Positions 10,755 through 20,479 of a stretch of DNA of 64,000 nucleotides are shown here, in pieces. This DNA is from Castor canadensis. Its lineage: Eukaryota; Chordata; Mammalia; Rodentia; Castoridae. Positions within the stretch are counted from its first letter, which is position 1. Each line of letters starts with the position of its first letter. A program made the translations under genes and the position numbers. Under the pieces are notes generated by a model. That model saw only the letters and a list, made by a program, of their open reading frames with translations, searched no databases and was not told the DNA's origin. The stretch is taken from positions 93,471,598 through 93,535,597 of the forward strand of contig NC_133405.1 of assembly GCF_047511655.1 (NCBI RefSeq), given 5' to 3'.

Positions 10755-10864
10755 GTATGAGAACCCAGGAGCTGGAAGGTTTGGGGTCAGGTTAGGTAAG
10801 CTCCCCCAACTTTCAAATTAGGCAAGACTTTTGAATCTCCCTCTCCCTCATTCTCCCCTAACAG

Positions 10865-10953
10865 GCCTATTTCACTAAGGCTTGCTGTTTACCTGGCCTC
10901 CCAAAAAGATGGATAGAAGAAACGACTATGGTTATAGGATACCCGCGTTCCAG
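10865..10953 (+). CDS. TRO: TRO exon 2 (start codon exon)
   Basis: The acceptor is ctccccctaacag-like and ends at 10864; the donor gtgagg starts at 10954. The ATG at 10909-10911 opens fifteen codons beginning [10 protein letters not shown], the known trophinin N-terminus. That match is why this start was chosen. The exon ends in phase 0. Confidence 0.92.
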
Positions 10954-13900
10954 GTGAGGCCTCACTGCATTCTCAATAGTTAATCTGCCCTATCCCGAGT
11001 TTACTTACTGCTCTTGAGCCCACTACCCTGCCTATATAGTTGCATAATTCCCTGCCTAACCTGTCTCAGTCCTCCTTTGCATAATGGAGAGGGAGGAGAG
11101 GAAATACTGCCTAACTATATTCCCTGCTCCCTTCCTCTTTCCCCACCCACTTCAGTCACACACTGCTCAAGAAAGGGGAGGCCTTCATGGAAAGGGGTGG
11201 GTAGAGGGAGGCCAGATGGCCCAGAGAATCATAATCCTAAGTATGTAGGGCCCTCTGCCTCCCCCTGGGAGCCTGGGGCTTCCCTTCTCTCCAGATGTAA
11301 AGACTGAGACCACAGAAGAGGACAGTGTCTTGCTGATGCATACCCTGTTGGCAGCAACCAAGGATCCACCTATTGTCAACCGGCCTAAGAAAAGCAAGAC
11401 CAAGAAGACCCCTATTAAGGCTATTACCAAGGCCACACCTGCTGCCCCTCCAGTTCCATCTGCCAATGAGATTGCGACCAACAAGTCTAAAATAACCTTG
11501 CAGGCTTTAAACCTACCATTCCTTACTCAGATGAACCAGCCTTCAGCTACCACTGAGGCAGCCAATATTCAGACTTTTTCAGTTACTTCTCAGCCTAAGA
11601 AACCCAACAAAACAAAGAGAGTTAGTTCCAAGGCATCTCACGGCTCCCAGTCCCCAAATGGCAGTGAGGGTGTCATTACACAGCTCAAGGCACCCTTGCA
11701 GGCCCTGAACCTACCAGTCACCTCACAGACTATCCAGGCTCCAGTTGCCAGTGAGTCAGCCAGTTCCCTGGCCTTGATAGCCTCCACCAAGCCCAAGAAA
11801 GTTTCCAAGGCTAAGAAGGCTGCCAGTAAGGCCATTGCTTGTGCCACTGAGATCTCACTGGTTTCAACTGCCACCCACATAGCTACTAACCAAGGCCAAA
11901 CTGCCAACGAGACAGCCAATAACCAGGCCACAGCAGCCTCCATCCGAACCAAGAAATCTTCCAAAACCAAGAAGACAACTGCTAAGGTCACAAATACTGA
12001 TGTTGAGCATCTAGAGTCCCCAAATACCATGGAGGCAGCTAGCAGACAGACTGAGGTCTCAGCAGCTCTCCGGTCCAAAAAACCCAAGGGCAAGAAGGTT
12101 GCCAATAAGGGCTCAAATTCTGCCAATGAGATCTCTGAGGCCCCATCTGCTATTCAAATGGTCACAAACCATGCCCTTTCCGTCACCGTTCGGATCAGGA
12201 GAGGGTCCAGGGCTCGAAAGGCTGCCACCAAGGCTCGGGCAACTGAAAACCAGACCCAAATTGCTGACCAAGGGGCCCAGGGCAAGATAGCTACCTCTCA
12301 GACAAGCATAAGTGCCCTTGAGACTCAGGTTGCTGCTGCTGTCCAGGCCTTGGCAGATGACTATCTGGCTCAGTTGAGTTTGGAACCCACAACTAGGACC
12401 CGGGGCAAGAGGAACCGAAAGGTGAGATCTGTGACATCATCCTTTGTTTTACTTTTCCCTTCCTGTCCTTGTAGTTTGTTCGTTTCTTCTACTGAACCTT
12501 TTTACTTTGAGCTAGTCTCTGTGTTCAGATAGGCAATGAGAAGAATGTGATATAGTTTGTCTTCTAGTAGTTCACAGATTCATAGGGAGATAAGATATCT
12601 GTATACTTAGCTACAACTTGTACATAAATCACCTTGTATATTTGCATAGTAGTTACCACATGCCAGGCTTTGTGTTTATATATATTTACACAGGTAATGC
12701 TTTATGTCCTGAAAATAACTGACTAACTAGTGACTATAGGTCCAGTTTTGCAGATAAGTCACAGAGGAATGAAGTATACCAAGGAGTATAGATAGCAAAG
12801 TCCAGTGGTGGCCAAAGAAATAAGAGGAGCCTCAGGCCCTGCCTTTGGACTGTTCCTGTCCTAGCAGGGGAATGAAACTTCTGCCTGGAAGATAGTAAAA
12901 GAAAAGCCCAGGACTCAGGGTGACCCTGGCTTCTGTAGGATCAGCCCCATGACAGGCGAGGGTTTAGCGGGACTTTCTGGGGGAGGCAGCCATCTCTTTT
13001 CACCTGGTGACTCTGGACCTTCTTTCTTTTTGATGATGAAGTCTAAGCACACAAATGGGGAAGAGAGAAGTGGCAGTAATTACAGGCGGATCCCTTGGGG
13101 CCAGAGGCCTTCACCACCCCGAGATGTGGCCATTTTGCAAGAAAGGGTAAGAATCCATTGCTACCCAGTCTTTGTTCTTCTTCCTCTTCCTTGCCATTCT
13201 TCCAAATTTTCTGCCATTATATTGATATTGCCCCATCTGTTTCTCTTCTCCCAGGCAAATAAGTTGGTGAAATATCTGTTGGTTAAGGACCAGACAAAGA
13301 TCCCCATCAAGCGCTCAGGTAGTGTCCTACCAATCATCCTTGAACTCTCCTCTCCACTTCCCTCTCCCTCCGTGGCCCAGGGAGAACCTTTACCTTTATG
13401 GCCTCTTTCTGTCATATCTCCATCTCTGCCCTCCTCACACATCACCATGGCTGGCACCTCCCAATAACCTAGTTCAGGACTCTGGCTGCACTGACCCCAC
13501 AGAGCTAGCAAACACCCCAGCTTTGCGGCCTCTGCTCAGCCTGGCTTCCCCTACCTTTTCATTCCTGCAGACATGCTGAAGGATGTCATCCAAGAATATG
13601 ATGAATATTTTCCAGAGATCATTGAACGAGCAAGCTACGCTCTGGAGAAGGTGAACGGCAGTCTTGGGGGATGGGCACATTGGGGAAGCCATGAATGGAA
13701 CAAAGATGTACAATGGCCCTTTGGGGGGGGGGACCTGTTAATATAGCCCCATCGCTGTGCAGATGGGCACACAGTAGCCTAGGCAGGGATGTAGACCAGC
13801 CATGGGTCACACAGTAAGTCAGTGGTGAAAGCACAGCTCAGACCCAAGTACCTGCCTTAGTCCTGGCTTCTGTCAGCTGCCACACACATCTCATGTATTT

Positions 13901-16900
13901 CAGATATTCACCCCCGTCTTCTTAGATTTCACTAATCACAAAGATGATGTTGATGACGTTGTAAATTTGTTGCATGTTCATTAAGTGCTGGGTACTCAGC
14001 TCATGCTGTATGTGCATTATCTCACCAATTCCCCCTACCAAACCCCTAGGCATGGGGGAGCTGCAGGATTCCTGAGAAGCTTATTGATATGTATGTTGAA
14101 TTTTGTGATCTCACAGACTATTCTTTTACTTGGCAGATGTTCCGAGTCAATCTGAAGGAAATTGATAAGCAAAGTAGCTTGTATATTCTTATCAGCACTC
14201 AGGAGTCCTCTGCAGGCATACTGGGAACGTAAGCTGGGAAAGTGCTGGGGCGGGAGAGGGCTTCTGCTTTCATCCACTGTACTGTCCCTTCCCTGCCCTC
14301 TCTCCCCACGTCCTCTCAGAGGGTCAGGAAAGACAGGGACTAAAAAAAAGGCCCTGCCTCAGCTCCCACACATGGTTGGAGTCCTGCAGGCAGTAGTGGT
14401 ACCAGATTATGATTGACCAAAGGGTGTAGAAGCATGAGATAGGGCATTCCTGTTGTCAGGTTTGCCTTTTTTCCAGAAGCTTCCCAGGAAAGCAGGCTTA
14501 TTGTTACTTGTCTCTTTGTACTGAGTGCCAGGCCTGACTTTGGTAGAGCGCTTCTCAAGGGAGGGAGGGCTTCTTGGTGTGGATGGACCATGATGCTTGA
14601 AGAGCAGGAGTGTCACTGGGCTCTGACCTCGGGGCTGAGGACTCTGGGAGAGAAAGACAGGACTCACATTGACTGGGTGCTTATGTAGTACCTGGTTGAC
14701 AGGTGTTCTTCTGTCTTCTCAGCAACCTGGGTGGGGGTAGGATGTGGTTTTCCTGTTTTACTGAATGGAAGCGTCTAAGTACCTAGCCTTGGGTTACATA
14801 GAACTGGAAGTATAGACTCGGCAGACTTCTCTCATATCTGAGGAATCTGGGAGAGGCTAGCCTAGTGAGCTGGCTGGTGTGTCTTGCAGATGGCTCCTGG
14901 ACATAAACCTCCTGTTCGTCCTATTATTCCCTTAGGACCAAGGACACACCAAAGCTGGGTCTCCTTATGGTGATTCTGAGTGTCATTTTTATGAATGGCA
15001 ACAAGGCCAGTGAGGGTAAGTGGCTGGGCATACAGCTGAATGGGTGTCCGTGGTCTGAATTCCACATGCTCATTTTCTGTCTCTGTCTCCTCTTGCCTCC
15101 CCTTGCAGCTGTCATCTGGGAGGTGCTGCGCAAGTTGGGGCTGCACCCTGGGTATGATTGGGCTCTCTCAGCGCTTGCTGTTCGTGTTGTCCTTTGGCAA
15201 GAGAGGACGGTCCCAGGATTGCATCAGCCTGGTGGTCTGGTGGCCTGGGTGGGGGGTGCTGACCTTGGGTGGGTGGGGAAATGTTCTGAACTCTTGGCTT
15301 CTTTTCCCTCTCATGTCCTTTGTCTGTTCTAAGACAGACCTTCAGGGATCCCTGACAAAGAGCTATCTGGCCTCTGCTGTTTGCTTCTTGTGGCTATGTG
15401 CTCACTACTTTCTTCGCTTCGTTGAGACTGCCCCATGTGCTAGAGAGGTCTCTTCCATGTTGGGAAATGCCTTTGCTATCATCTGGGCAGTTCTGGTCAG
15501 TGTTGATGGGTTATTTTTCCTATTGCCAGGGTGAGGCATTCGCTTTTTGGGGAAGTGAGGAAGCTTATCACAGACGAGTTTGTGAAACAGAAGTAAGTGT
15601 TGTTTTTATTCTTTGGCCCTGAAACATTCGGGGTCTGGTTCAGAAAGTGTGTAGTCAGTGGCTTTCTTAAACTGTCTCTAGAGGCATAGACATTCTTGTC
15701 CTTGACCTGAGTCCTGTCTAAAGTTTCCATGAATGGACTTGTCTAGGACTGGCCATACCAAACACAAGGCCTGTGCATTGGGGTGTGCTCAGAGCAGGGG
15801 GCCCGAAGAATGGCTCCTCTGTTTACAACACACCCAAAAGGAATCTGGGGTTACTCCTCACAGTGGGCAGGATACATTGGCCTTCCTGTGACATCATGCC
15901 CTATATATGTACCCCAAGTAACTTTTGCACAGGGCTGATGGGAAATGAATCAGTATTGGAGACCATGAACTATGTGTGATGAGTCTGAGACTGGAGGGTC
16001 TTGGAAATCTTTCTCCAGATGCTGTTTAATTGGTTATTATTAGTATTTTTTTATTTAGAGGAGGTTGCCCTCTGGGGCCTGGTGGTTAAATAGGTTTGCT
16101 CATTTAGAAGTAAGAAGTAAGTTTTGTTTCCTCTTTTCAAGGTATCTGGAATACAAGAGGGTCCCTAACAGCAGACCACCTGAATATGAGTTCTTCTGGG
16201 GTCTGCGCTCTTATCATGAGACTAGCAAGATGAAAGTCCTCAAGTTTGCATGCAAGGTAATATACGACTAAGCTTTGCATTATAAGGGAATTGGGATGGC
16301 CCTGGCTGTGCGCAGTGATAGAAAGGTACAAGGCAACCTGAAGTTCACGTATAAATACATAAAGCTTCATTAATGTCCCAGAATGCTGCGAGATACATAT
16401 TTTATATTGGCCCATTCATTTTCATTAATCAGTTCAGGCTACCATTGCAAAATACCATAAACTGAATGGCTTAAAAAACAGAAATCAATTTTTCTCACAG
16501 TTCTGGAGGCTGAGAATCCCAGATCAATGTCCAGCACAGTCAGTTTCTGGTGAGGGCTCTCTTCCTGGTTTACAGACAGTTGCCTTTTTGCTGTGCCCTT
16601 TCATGGAAGAGAGTGTGCCTGAGCTCTGTGGTATCTTTTAAGGACACTAATCCTTTTGTATTGGGGCCCCACCCTCCTACCCTTATGACCTTATTTAACT
16701 GGAATTCCATAAAAGGCTTTATCTCCAAATATGGTTACATTGGGGATTGAATTTGCAATGTGGATTTTGGGGTGGGAGTGGGGAAGATACAGACTGTCAG
16801 TTCATACCATGCTTACTCTTAACATTTTACATATTACAAATAAAGACATTTGGGTCTAGTGAGATTAAGTAACTTGTCCAAAGTCACATCACATCTAAGT

Positions 16901-19900
16901 TATCACAGCTGAAAATAGAAGCCCCGATAAGTCAGAATTTTAAAAAAATGACTATTACTAGTTTTATACAAATCCTGTAACAGGTGCTTTATACATAATT
17001 ACAAAGGTTGTTTTCATTGTATTGATTGTCATTTCCACTTCAGGTTCAGAAGAAAGACCCCAAGGATTGGGCTGCTCAGTACCGGGAGGCAGTGGAGATG
17101 GAAGTCCAAGCTGCAGCTGTGGCTGTGGCTGAGGCTGAGGCCAGGGCTGAGGCAAGAGCCCAGATGGGGATTGGAGAGGAAGCTGTGGCTGGGCCCTGGA
17201 ATTGGGATGACATGGATATTGACTGCCTAACAAGGGAAGAGTTAGGTGATGATGCTCAGGCCTGGAGCAGATTTTCATTTGAAATTGAGGCCAGAGCCCA
17301 AGAAAATGCAGATGCCAACACCAATGTTGACTTCAGTCAAGGAGCTAGCACTAGGGGTAGCTTTGGTGATACTACTACTATTAGCTTCAGTGGTGCCTCC
17401 AGCCCAAGTGGGGGATTTGGTGGTGGAGCTGGCATTACCTTCGGTGGTGCGTCCAGCACCAGTGCCAGCTTCAGCAGTGCAGCCAGCATAAGCTTTGGTG
17501 GTGCACCCAATACCAGTGCCAGCTTCAGCAGCGCAGCCAGTATTAGCTTCGGTGGTGCACCCAGCACTAGCAGTAGTTTCAGTGGTGGAGCCAGCATTAC
17601 CTTTGGTGGCACACCCAGTACTAGTGCCAGCTTCTGTAGCACAGCCAGCATTAGCTTTGGTGGAGCACCCAGCACTGTCACTAGTTTCAGTGGTGGAACC
17701 AGCATTAGCTTTGGTGGTACACCTAGCACTAACACTAGTTTCAGCAGCACAGCCAGCATTAGCTTTGGTGGTGCACCCAGCACTAGTACTAGCTTCAGTG
17801 GTGGGGCCAGCATTAGCTTTGGTGGAGCACCCAGCACTAGCAGTAGTTTCAGCAGTGCAACCAGCATTAGCTTTGGTGGTGCACCCAGCACCAGCAGTAG
17901 TTTCAGTGGCGGCACCAGTATTAGTTTTGGTGGTGCACCTTGTACCAGTGCCAGTTTCAGTGATGGAGCTAACTATGGCTTTGGAGGCACACTCAGCAGC
18001 ACCACAGCTGGCTTTAGTGGTGTACTTAGCACTAGCCCCAGCTTTGGCAGTGCACCTACCACTAGCACTGTCTTCAGTGGCGCACTCAGCACCACCACTG
18101 GCTTTGGAGGCACACTTAGCACCAGTGTCTGCTTTGGCGGTTCTCCCAGCTCTGGTGCTAGCTTTGGTGGCACACTCAGTACCAGTATCTGCTTTGGTGG
18201 CTCTCCTAGCAGCAGCACTGGTTTTGGTGGTACACTCAGCACCAGTGTCTCCTTTGGTGCCTCTTCTAGCACCAATTCTGACTTTGGCGGTACACTCAGC
18301 ACCAGTGTCTGCTTTGGTGGCTCTCCTAGCCCCAGTGCCAGCTTTGGTGGTGCACTCAGTAGCAGTGCTGGCTTTGGTGGTACCATCAGCACTAGTGCCG
18401 GCTTTGGTGGTGCTGTCAGCACCAGTACTGGGTTTGGTGGTGCACTGAACAGCAGTACTGGCTTTGGTGGCGCCATTAGCACAAGTTCCAGCTTTGGTAG
18501 TACACTTAATAGTGGTACCAGCTTTGGTGGTGCTGTTAGCACCAATACTGGCTTTGGTGGAGCACTTAACAGTAGCACTGGCTTTGGTGGTGCCATCAGC
18601 ACCAGTACCGGCTTTGGCGGACCACTCAACACTAGTGCTGGCTTTGGTGGAACACTCCATGCCAGTGCTGGCTTTGGTGGTGCTGTCAGCACCAGTGCTA
18701 ATTTTGGTGGTGTACCCAGCACCAACCCTGACTTTGGTGGTGCATTTAGTACCAGTGCTGGCTTCAGTGGGGCACTTAGTACCACTACTGAATTTGGTGG
18801 TACTCCTAGCAACAGTATTAGCTTTGGTAGTGTTCCTAGCACCAGTGTCAGCTTTGGTGGTGCTCATAGCACTAGTCTCTGTTTTGGTGGATCACCCAGC
18901 TCTAGCCTCTGTTTTGGCAGTGCATCAAACACCAACCTGTGCTTTGGTAGCTCTCCCAGCACCAGTGCCTGCTTTAGTGGTGCTACCAGTGCCAGTTTTA
19001 GTGATGGACCCAGCACCAGTGCTGGTTTCAGCTTTGGCAATGGGTTAAGCACCAGTACTGGATTTGGAGGAGGAGTGAGTACCAGTGCTGGGTTTGGCAG
19101 TGGCCTAGGCACCAGTACTGGCTTCAGTGGCAGCCTAGGCACCAGTGCTGGCTTCGATGGTGGCCTAGGCACCAGTGCTGGCTTCGGTGGCGGACTAAGC
19201 ACCAGCTCTGACTTTGGTGGTGCACTGGGCACCAGCGCTGACTTTGGTGGCGGACTGGGCACCAGTGCTGACTTTGGTGGTGGACTGAGCACCAGTGGTG
19301 GCTTTGGTGGCGGACTGGGCACCAGCGCTGGCTTCGGTGGTGGCCTAAGCACCAGCTCTGATTTAGGTGGTGGACTGGGCACCAGCACTGGCTTTGGAGG
19401 AGGACTGGGCACCAGTGCTGGCTTCGGTGGAGGACTGGGCACCAGTGCTGGCTTTGGTGGTGGACTGGTCACCAGTGATGGCTTTGGTGGTGGACTGGGT
19501 CTGGGTACCAATGCTGGTTTTGCCAGCACACTTGGCACTGGTGCAGGCTTTAGTGGTAGCCTCAGCACCAGTGATGGCTTTGGTGGTGGGCCTAATGCCA
19601 GCTTCGACAGAGGACTGAGTACCATCATTGGCTTTGGCAGTGGTTCCAACACCAGCACTGGCTTTACTGGTGAACCCAGCACTGGCACCGGCTTCAGTAG
19701 TGGACCCAATTCTGTTGTTGGCTTTAGTGGTGGACCAAGCACTGGTGCTGGCTTCTGCAGTGGACCAAGCACTGGTGGCTTTGGTGGTGGACCAGGCACT
19801 GGAGCTGGCTTCAGCGGACCAGGCACTGGAGCTGGCTTCGGTGGTGGACTGAGCAGTAGTACTGGCTTCGGCAGTGGACTGAGCACCAGTACTGGCTTCG

Positions 19901-20067
19901 GCAGTGGACTGAGCACCAGTACTGGCTTCGGCGGTGGACCGAGCAGCAGTGCTGGCTTCAGTGGTGGACCGACCACCGGTGCTGGATTCGGCAGTGGACC
20001 AAGCACTGGTACTGGCTTTGGTGGCGGAACCTCTAGCCTTGGTGCCTGTGGCTTCTCCTACGGCTAG
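10909..20067 (+). CDS. TRO: Trophinin (MAGE-D3), complete split coding region
   Basis: Eleven coding exons join in phase: 10909-10953, 11249-12421, 13042-13146, 13255-13318, 13571-13650, 14137-14228, 14936-15015, 15109-15151, 15530-15592, 16142-16256, 17044-20067. They give 4,884 nt, or 1,627 residues plus TAG. The order is: short N-terminus ([10 protein letters not shown]), Lys-rich repetitive region (to about residue 406), MAGE homology domain (about 435-620), an Ala/Glu-rich linker with WNWDDMDID (about 621-725), then a Ser/Gly/Phe repeat domain (about 750-1615). Trophinin is known as an apical adhesion protein of trophoblast and endometrium that acts with bystin and tastin; MAGE domains bind RING ubiquitin ligases. 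No frameshift is visible. As I recall human TRO at 1,431 residues, this one is longer, mostly in the repeat. Confidence 0.95.
11249..12421 (+). CDS. TRO: TRO exon 3, Lys-rich N-terminal region
   Basis: The acceptor ends at 11248 (tatgtag) and the donor gtgaga starts at 12422. It encodes 391 codons (residues 16-406), opening with [13 protein letters not shown]. The region is rich in Ala, Thr, Ser and Lys and has six basic clusters of the type KKxxKxKK near residues 61, 130, 196, 249, 290 and 332. Each is preceded by Ala/Thr/Asn-rich text, so it is a degenerate internal repeat. It is probably disordered. Phase 0 at both ends. Confidence 0.95.
13042..13146 (+). CDS. TRO: TRO exon 4, entry to the MAGE domain
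   Basis: 35 codons (residues 407-441) beginning [16 protein letters not shown] and ending DVAILQER, where the MAGE homology domain starts. Acceptor gatgaag at 13041, donor gtaaga at 13147. Phase 0 at both ends. Confidence 0.95.
13255..13318 (+). CDS. TRO: TRO exon 5, MAGE domain
   Basis: 64 nt encoding [18 protein letters not shown] and the start of KRSD, the first helix of the MAGE winged-helix fold. Acceptor ctcccag at 13254, donor gtagtg at 13319. Ends in phase 1. Confidence 0.95.
13571..13650 (+). CDS. TRO: TRO exon 6, MAGE domain
   Basis: 80 nt encoding [20 protein letters not shown] and a few residues more, a hallmark MAGE motif. Acceptor cctgcag at 13570, donor gtgaac at 13651. Starts in phase 1, ends in phase 0. 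Confidence 0.95.
14137..14228 (+). CDS. TRO: TRO exon 7, MAGE domain
   Basis: 92 nt encoding [20 protein letters not shown] followed by the start of [10 protein letters not shown]. Acceptor cttggcag at 14136, donor gtaagc at 14229. Ends in phase 2. Confidence 0.95.
14936..15015 (+). CDS. TRO: TRO exon 8, MAGE domain
   Basis: 80 nt encoding [20 protein letters not shown] and GNKASE, the hydrophobic core helix of the MAGE domain. Acceptor ttcccttag at 14935, donor gtaagt at 15016. Ends in phase 1. Confidence 0.95.
15109..15151 (+). CDS. TRO: TRO exon 9, MAGE domain
   Basis: 43 nt encoding [15 protein letters not shown] across the junctions. Acceptor ccttgcag at 15108, donor gtatga at 15152. 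Ends in phase 2. Confidence 0.95.
15530..15592 (+). CDS. TRO: TRO exon 10, MAGE domain
   Basis: 63 nt encoding [20 protein letters not shown] and the first bases of K. Acceptor ttgccag at 15529, donor gtaagt at 15593. Ends in phase 2. Confidence 0.95.
16142..16256 (+). CDS. TRO: TRO exon 11, end of the MAGE domain
   Basis: 115 nt encoding [20 protein letters not shown] and on to LKFACK, the conserved MAGE C-terminal block. Acceptor cttttcaag at 16141, donor gtaata at 16257. Ends in phase 0. Confidence 0.95.
16425..16800 (+). repeat. Old interspersed repeat in TRO intron 11
   Basis: The block from aggctaccattgcaaaatac through ctcacagttctggaggctga to aatttgcaatgtggattttg matches a widespread mammalian interspersed repeat I recognise but cannot name with certainty. 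It has no coding capacity and fills much of this 787-bp intron. Confidence 0.6.
17044..20067 (+). CDS. TRO: TRO exon 12, linker and Ser/Gly/Phe repeat domain
   Basis: A single 3,024-nt exon encodes residues 621-1627 and the TAG stop. The acceptor is ccacttcag at 17043. It begins [19 protein letters not shown], passes an Ala/Glu-rich helix and an acidic stretch ([16 protein letters not shown]), then enters tandem repeats and closes GACGFSYG. The classic trophinin decapeptides lie here. High sequence redundancy keeps several other frames open on both strands, but only this one continues the spliced MAGE frame. The upstream in-frame ATG at 17026 is intronic. Confidence 0.95.
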   Translation, partial: VQKKDPKDWAAQYREAVEMEVQAAAVAVAEAEARAEARAQMGIGEEAVAGPWNWDDMDIDCLTREELGDDAQAWSRFSFEIEARAQENADANTNVDFSQGASTRGSFGDTTTISFSGASSPSGGFGGGAGITFGGASSTSASFSSAASISFGGAPNTSASFSSAASISFGGAPSTSSSFSGGASITFGGTPSTSASFCSTASISFGGAPSTVTSFSGGTSISFGGTPSTNTSFSSTASISFGGAPSTSTSFSGGASISFGGAPSTSSSFSSATSISFGGAPSTSSSFSGGTSISFGGAPCTSASFSDGANYGFGGTLSSTTAGFSGVLSTSPSFGSAPTTSTVFSGALSTTTGFGGTLSTSVCFGGSPSSGASFGGTLSTSICFGGSPSSSTGFGGTLSTSVSFGASSSTNSDFGGTLSTSVCFGGSPSPSASFGGALSSSAGFGGTISTSAGFGGAVSTSTGFGGALNSSTGFGGAISTSSSFGSTLNSGTSFGGAVSTNTGFGGALNSSTGFGGAISTSTGFGGPLNTSAGFGGTLHASAGFGGAVSTSANFGGVPSTNPDFGGAFSTSAGFSGALSTTTEFGGTPSNSISFGSVPSTSVSFGGAHSTSLCFGGSPSSSLCFGSASNTNLCFGSSPSTSACFSGATSASFSDGPSTSAGFSFGNGLSTSTGFGGGVSTSAGFGSGLGTSTGFSGSLGTSAGFDGGLGTSAGFGGGLSTSSDFGGALGTSADFGGGLGTSADFGGGLSTSGGFGGGLGTSAGFGGGLSTSSDLGGGLGTSTGFGGGLGTSAGFGGGLGTSAGFGGGLVTSDGFGGGLGLGTNAGFASTLGTGAGFSGSLSTSDGFGGGPNASFDRGLSTIIGFGSGSNTSTGFTGEPSTGTGFSSGPNSVVGFSGGPSTGAGFCSGPSTGGFGGGPGTGAGFSGPGTGAGFGGGLSSSTGFGSGLSTSTGFGSGLSTSTGFGGGPSSSAGFSGGPTTGAGFGSGPSTGTGFGGGTSSLGACGFSYG
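17434..17973 (+). repeat. TRO: Ten 54-bp (18-residue) repeats in TRO
   Basis: Ten consecutive units, each 18 codons, begin with I(S/T)FGG and follow the pattern [18 protein letters not shown]. Each unit is a ten-residue part plus an eight-residue part. The block is exactly 540 bp and covers residues about 751-930. The reading frame is preserved throughout. Confidence 0.92.
17974..20020 (+). repeat. TRO: About 68 decapeptide (30-bp) repeats in TRO
   Basis: Units of ten codons follow GFGGxLSTSx. Early units are Ala/Val/Pro/Cys variants. From about 19030 they become glycine-rich ([10 protein letters not shown]), and from about 19640 they shift to GF(S/G)GGPSTGA. A few units are irregular, so the count is approximate. 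Residues about 931-1615. Confidence 0.88.
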
Positions 20068-20243
20068 TGTGGTTTCAGGTATTACAGTATTCTCATAGCC
20101 AGGGCCTATAGGCATGGGTACAGTAGTTGGGAGATGTTAGAGAAGCCCTGAGACGGGAGAGTTGAGTGGGAAGATGAAGACAAGGAAATACGAGAAAAGA
20201 GTGTATTTGGTGCTAAAATAGTGTTCCTGTTTTTTTTTTTCAG

Positions 20244-20475
20244 GTTTATTCCCCTTGTTTACAGATACCGCTAATGAATTGCAGCTGTTCTTTCCATGGA
20301 GCTATGGTACAGCCTTGGAATCTTTGTCCACACAGCAGTCTAAGCAGCTAGTACCAGTCAGCAGAGGGTGACACACTATGAAAAATCTGTTTGCTGTTCC
20401 TGCTTTATTGTTTGCTTCCTGTGTGCTGTCGTATTTTGGTATCAGAGTTACATTAAATTTGCAAAATGAACTGGA
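20244..20475 (+). other. TRO: Probable TRO 3' untranslated exon
   Basis: Eleven bases past the stop codon there is a donor-like ttcag|gtatta at 20079. A strong acceptor, a T-run then cag, ends at 20243. Splicing here would put a short exon with the polyadenylation signal after exon 12. If the site is not used, the 3' UTR is simply continuous from 20068. Confidence 0.55.
20452..20457 (+). terminator. TRO: TRO polyadenylation signal ATTAAA
   Basis: attaaa is the commonest variant signal. It is followed by aatgaactggagtctttttc, whose T-rich tail is a plausible downstream element. No canonical AATAAA lies nearby. Confidence 0.7.
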
Positions 20476-20479
20476 GTCT

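Larger units (their letters stand above)
12422..16141 (+). other. TRO introns 3-10, no further gene seen
   Basis: The introns between exons 3 and 11 are short (93 to 707 bp) and mostly unique sequence. I looked for snoRNA boxes, nested exons and repeats and support none. A ten-G run lies at about 13723-13732. The open frames at 12949-13467, 14862-15534 and elsewhere simply read through exon-intron borders. Confidence 0.6.

Noticed and set aside
12949-13467. 172-codon frame spanning TRO exon 4 and both flanking introns
   Set aside because: It reads through a confirmed exon and its splice sites in a different frame from the spliced protein.
17275-18867. 530-codon open frame on the minus strand within TRO exon 12 (also 18864-20006 minus and 17495-18448 plus)
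   Set aside because: All are shadows of the in-frame coding repeat: a 30- or 54-bp unit without a stop in a given frame stays open when tandemly copied. No splice context, start or known family supports them.
17434-20020. Regularly spaced direct repeats resembling a CRISPR array
   Set aside because: The units are coding decapeptides without unique spacers, in a eukaryotic gene with introns.
10650-20475. A snoRNA in a TRO intron, as occurs in MAGE-D relatives
   Set aside because: I could not find paired H and ACA or C and D boxes with convincing folding in any intron; a covariance-model search would be needed.
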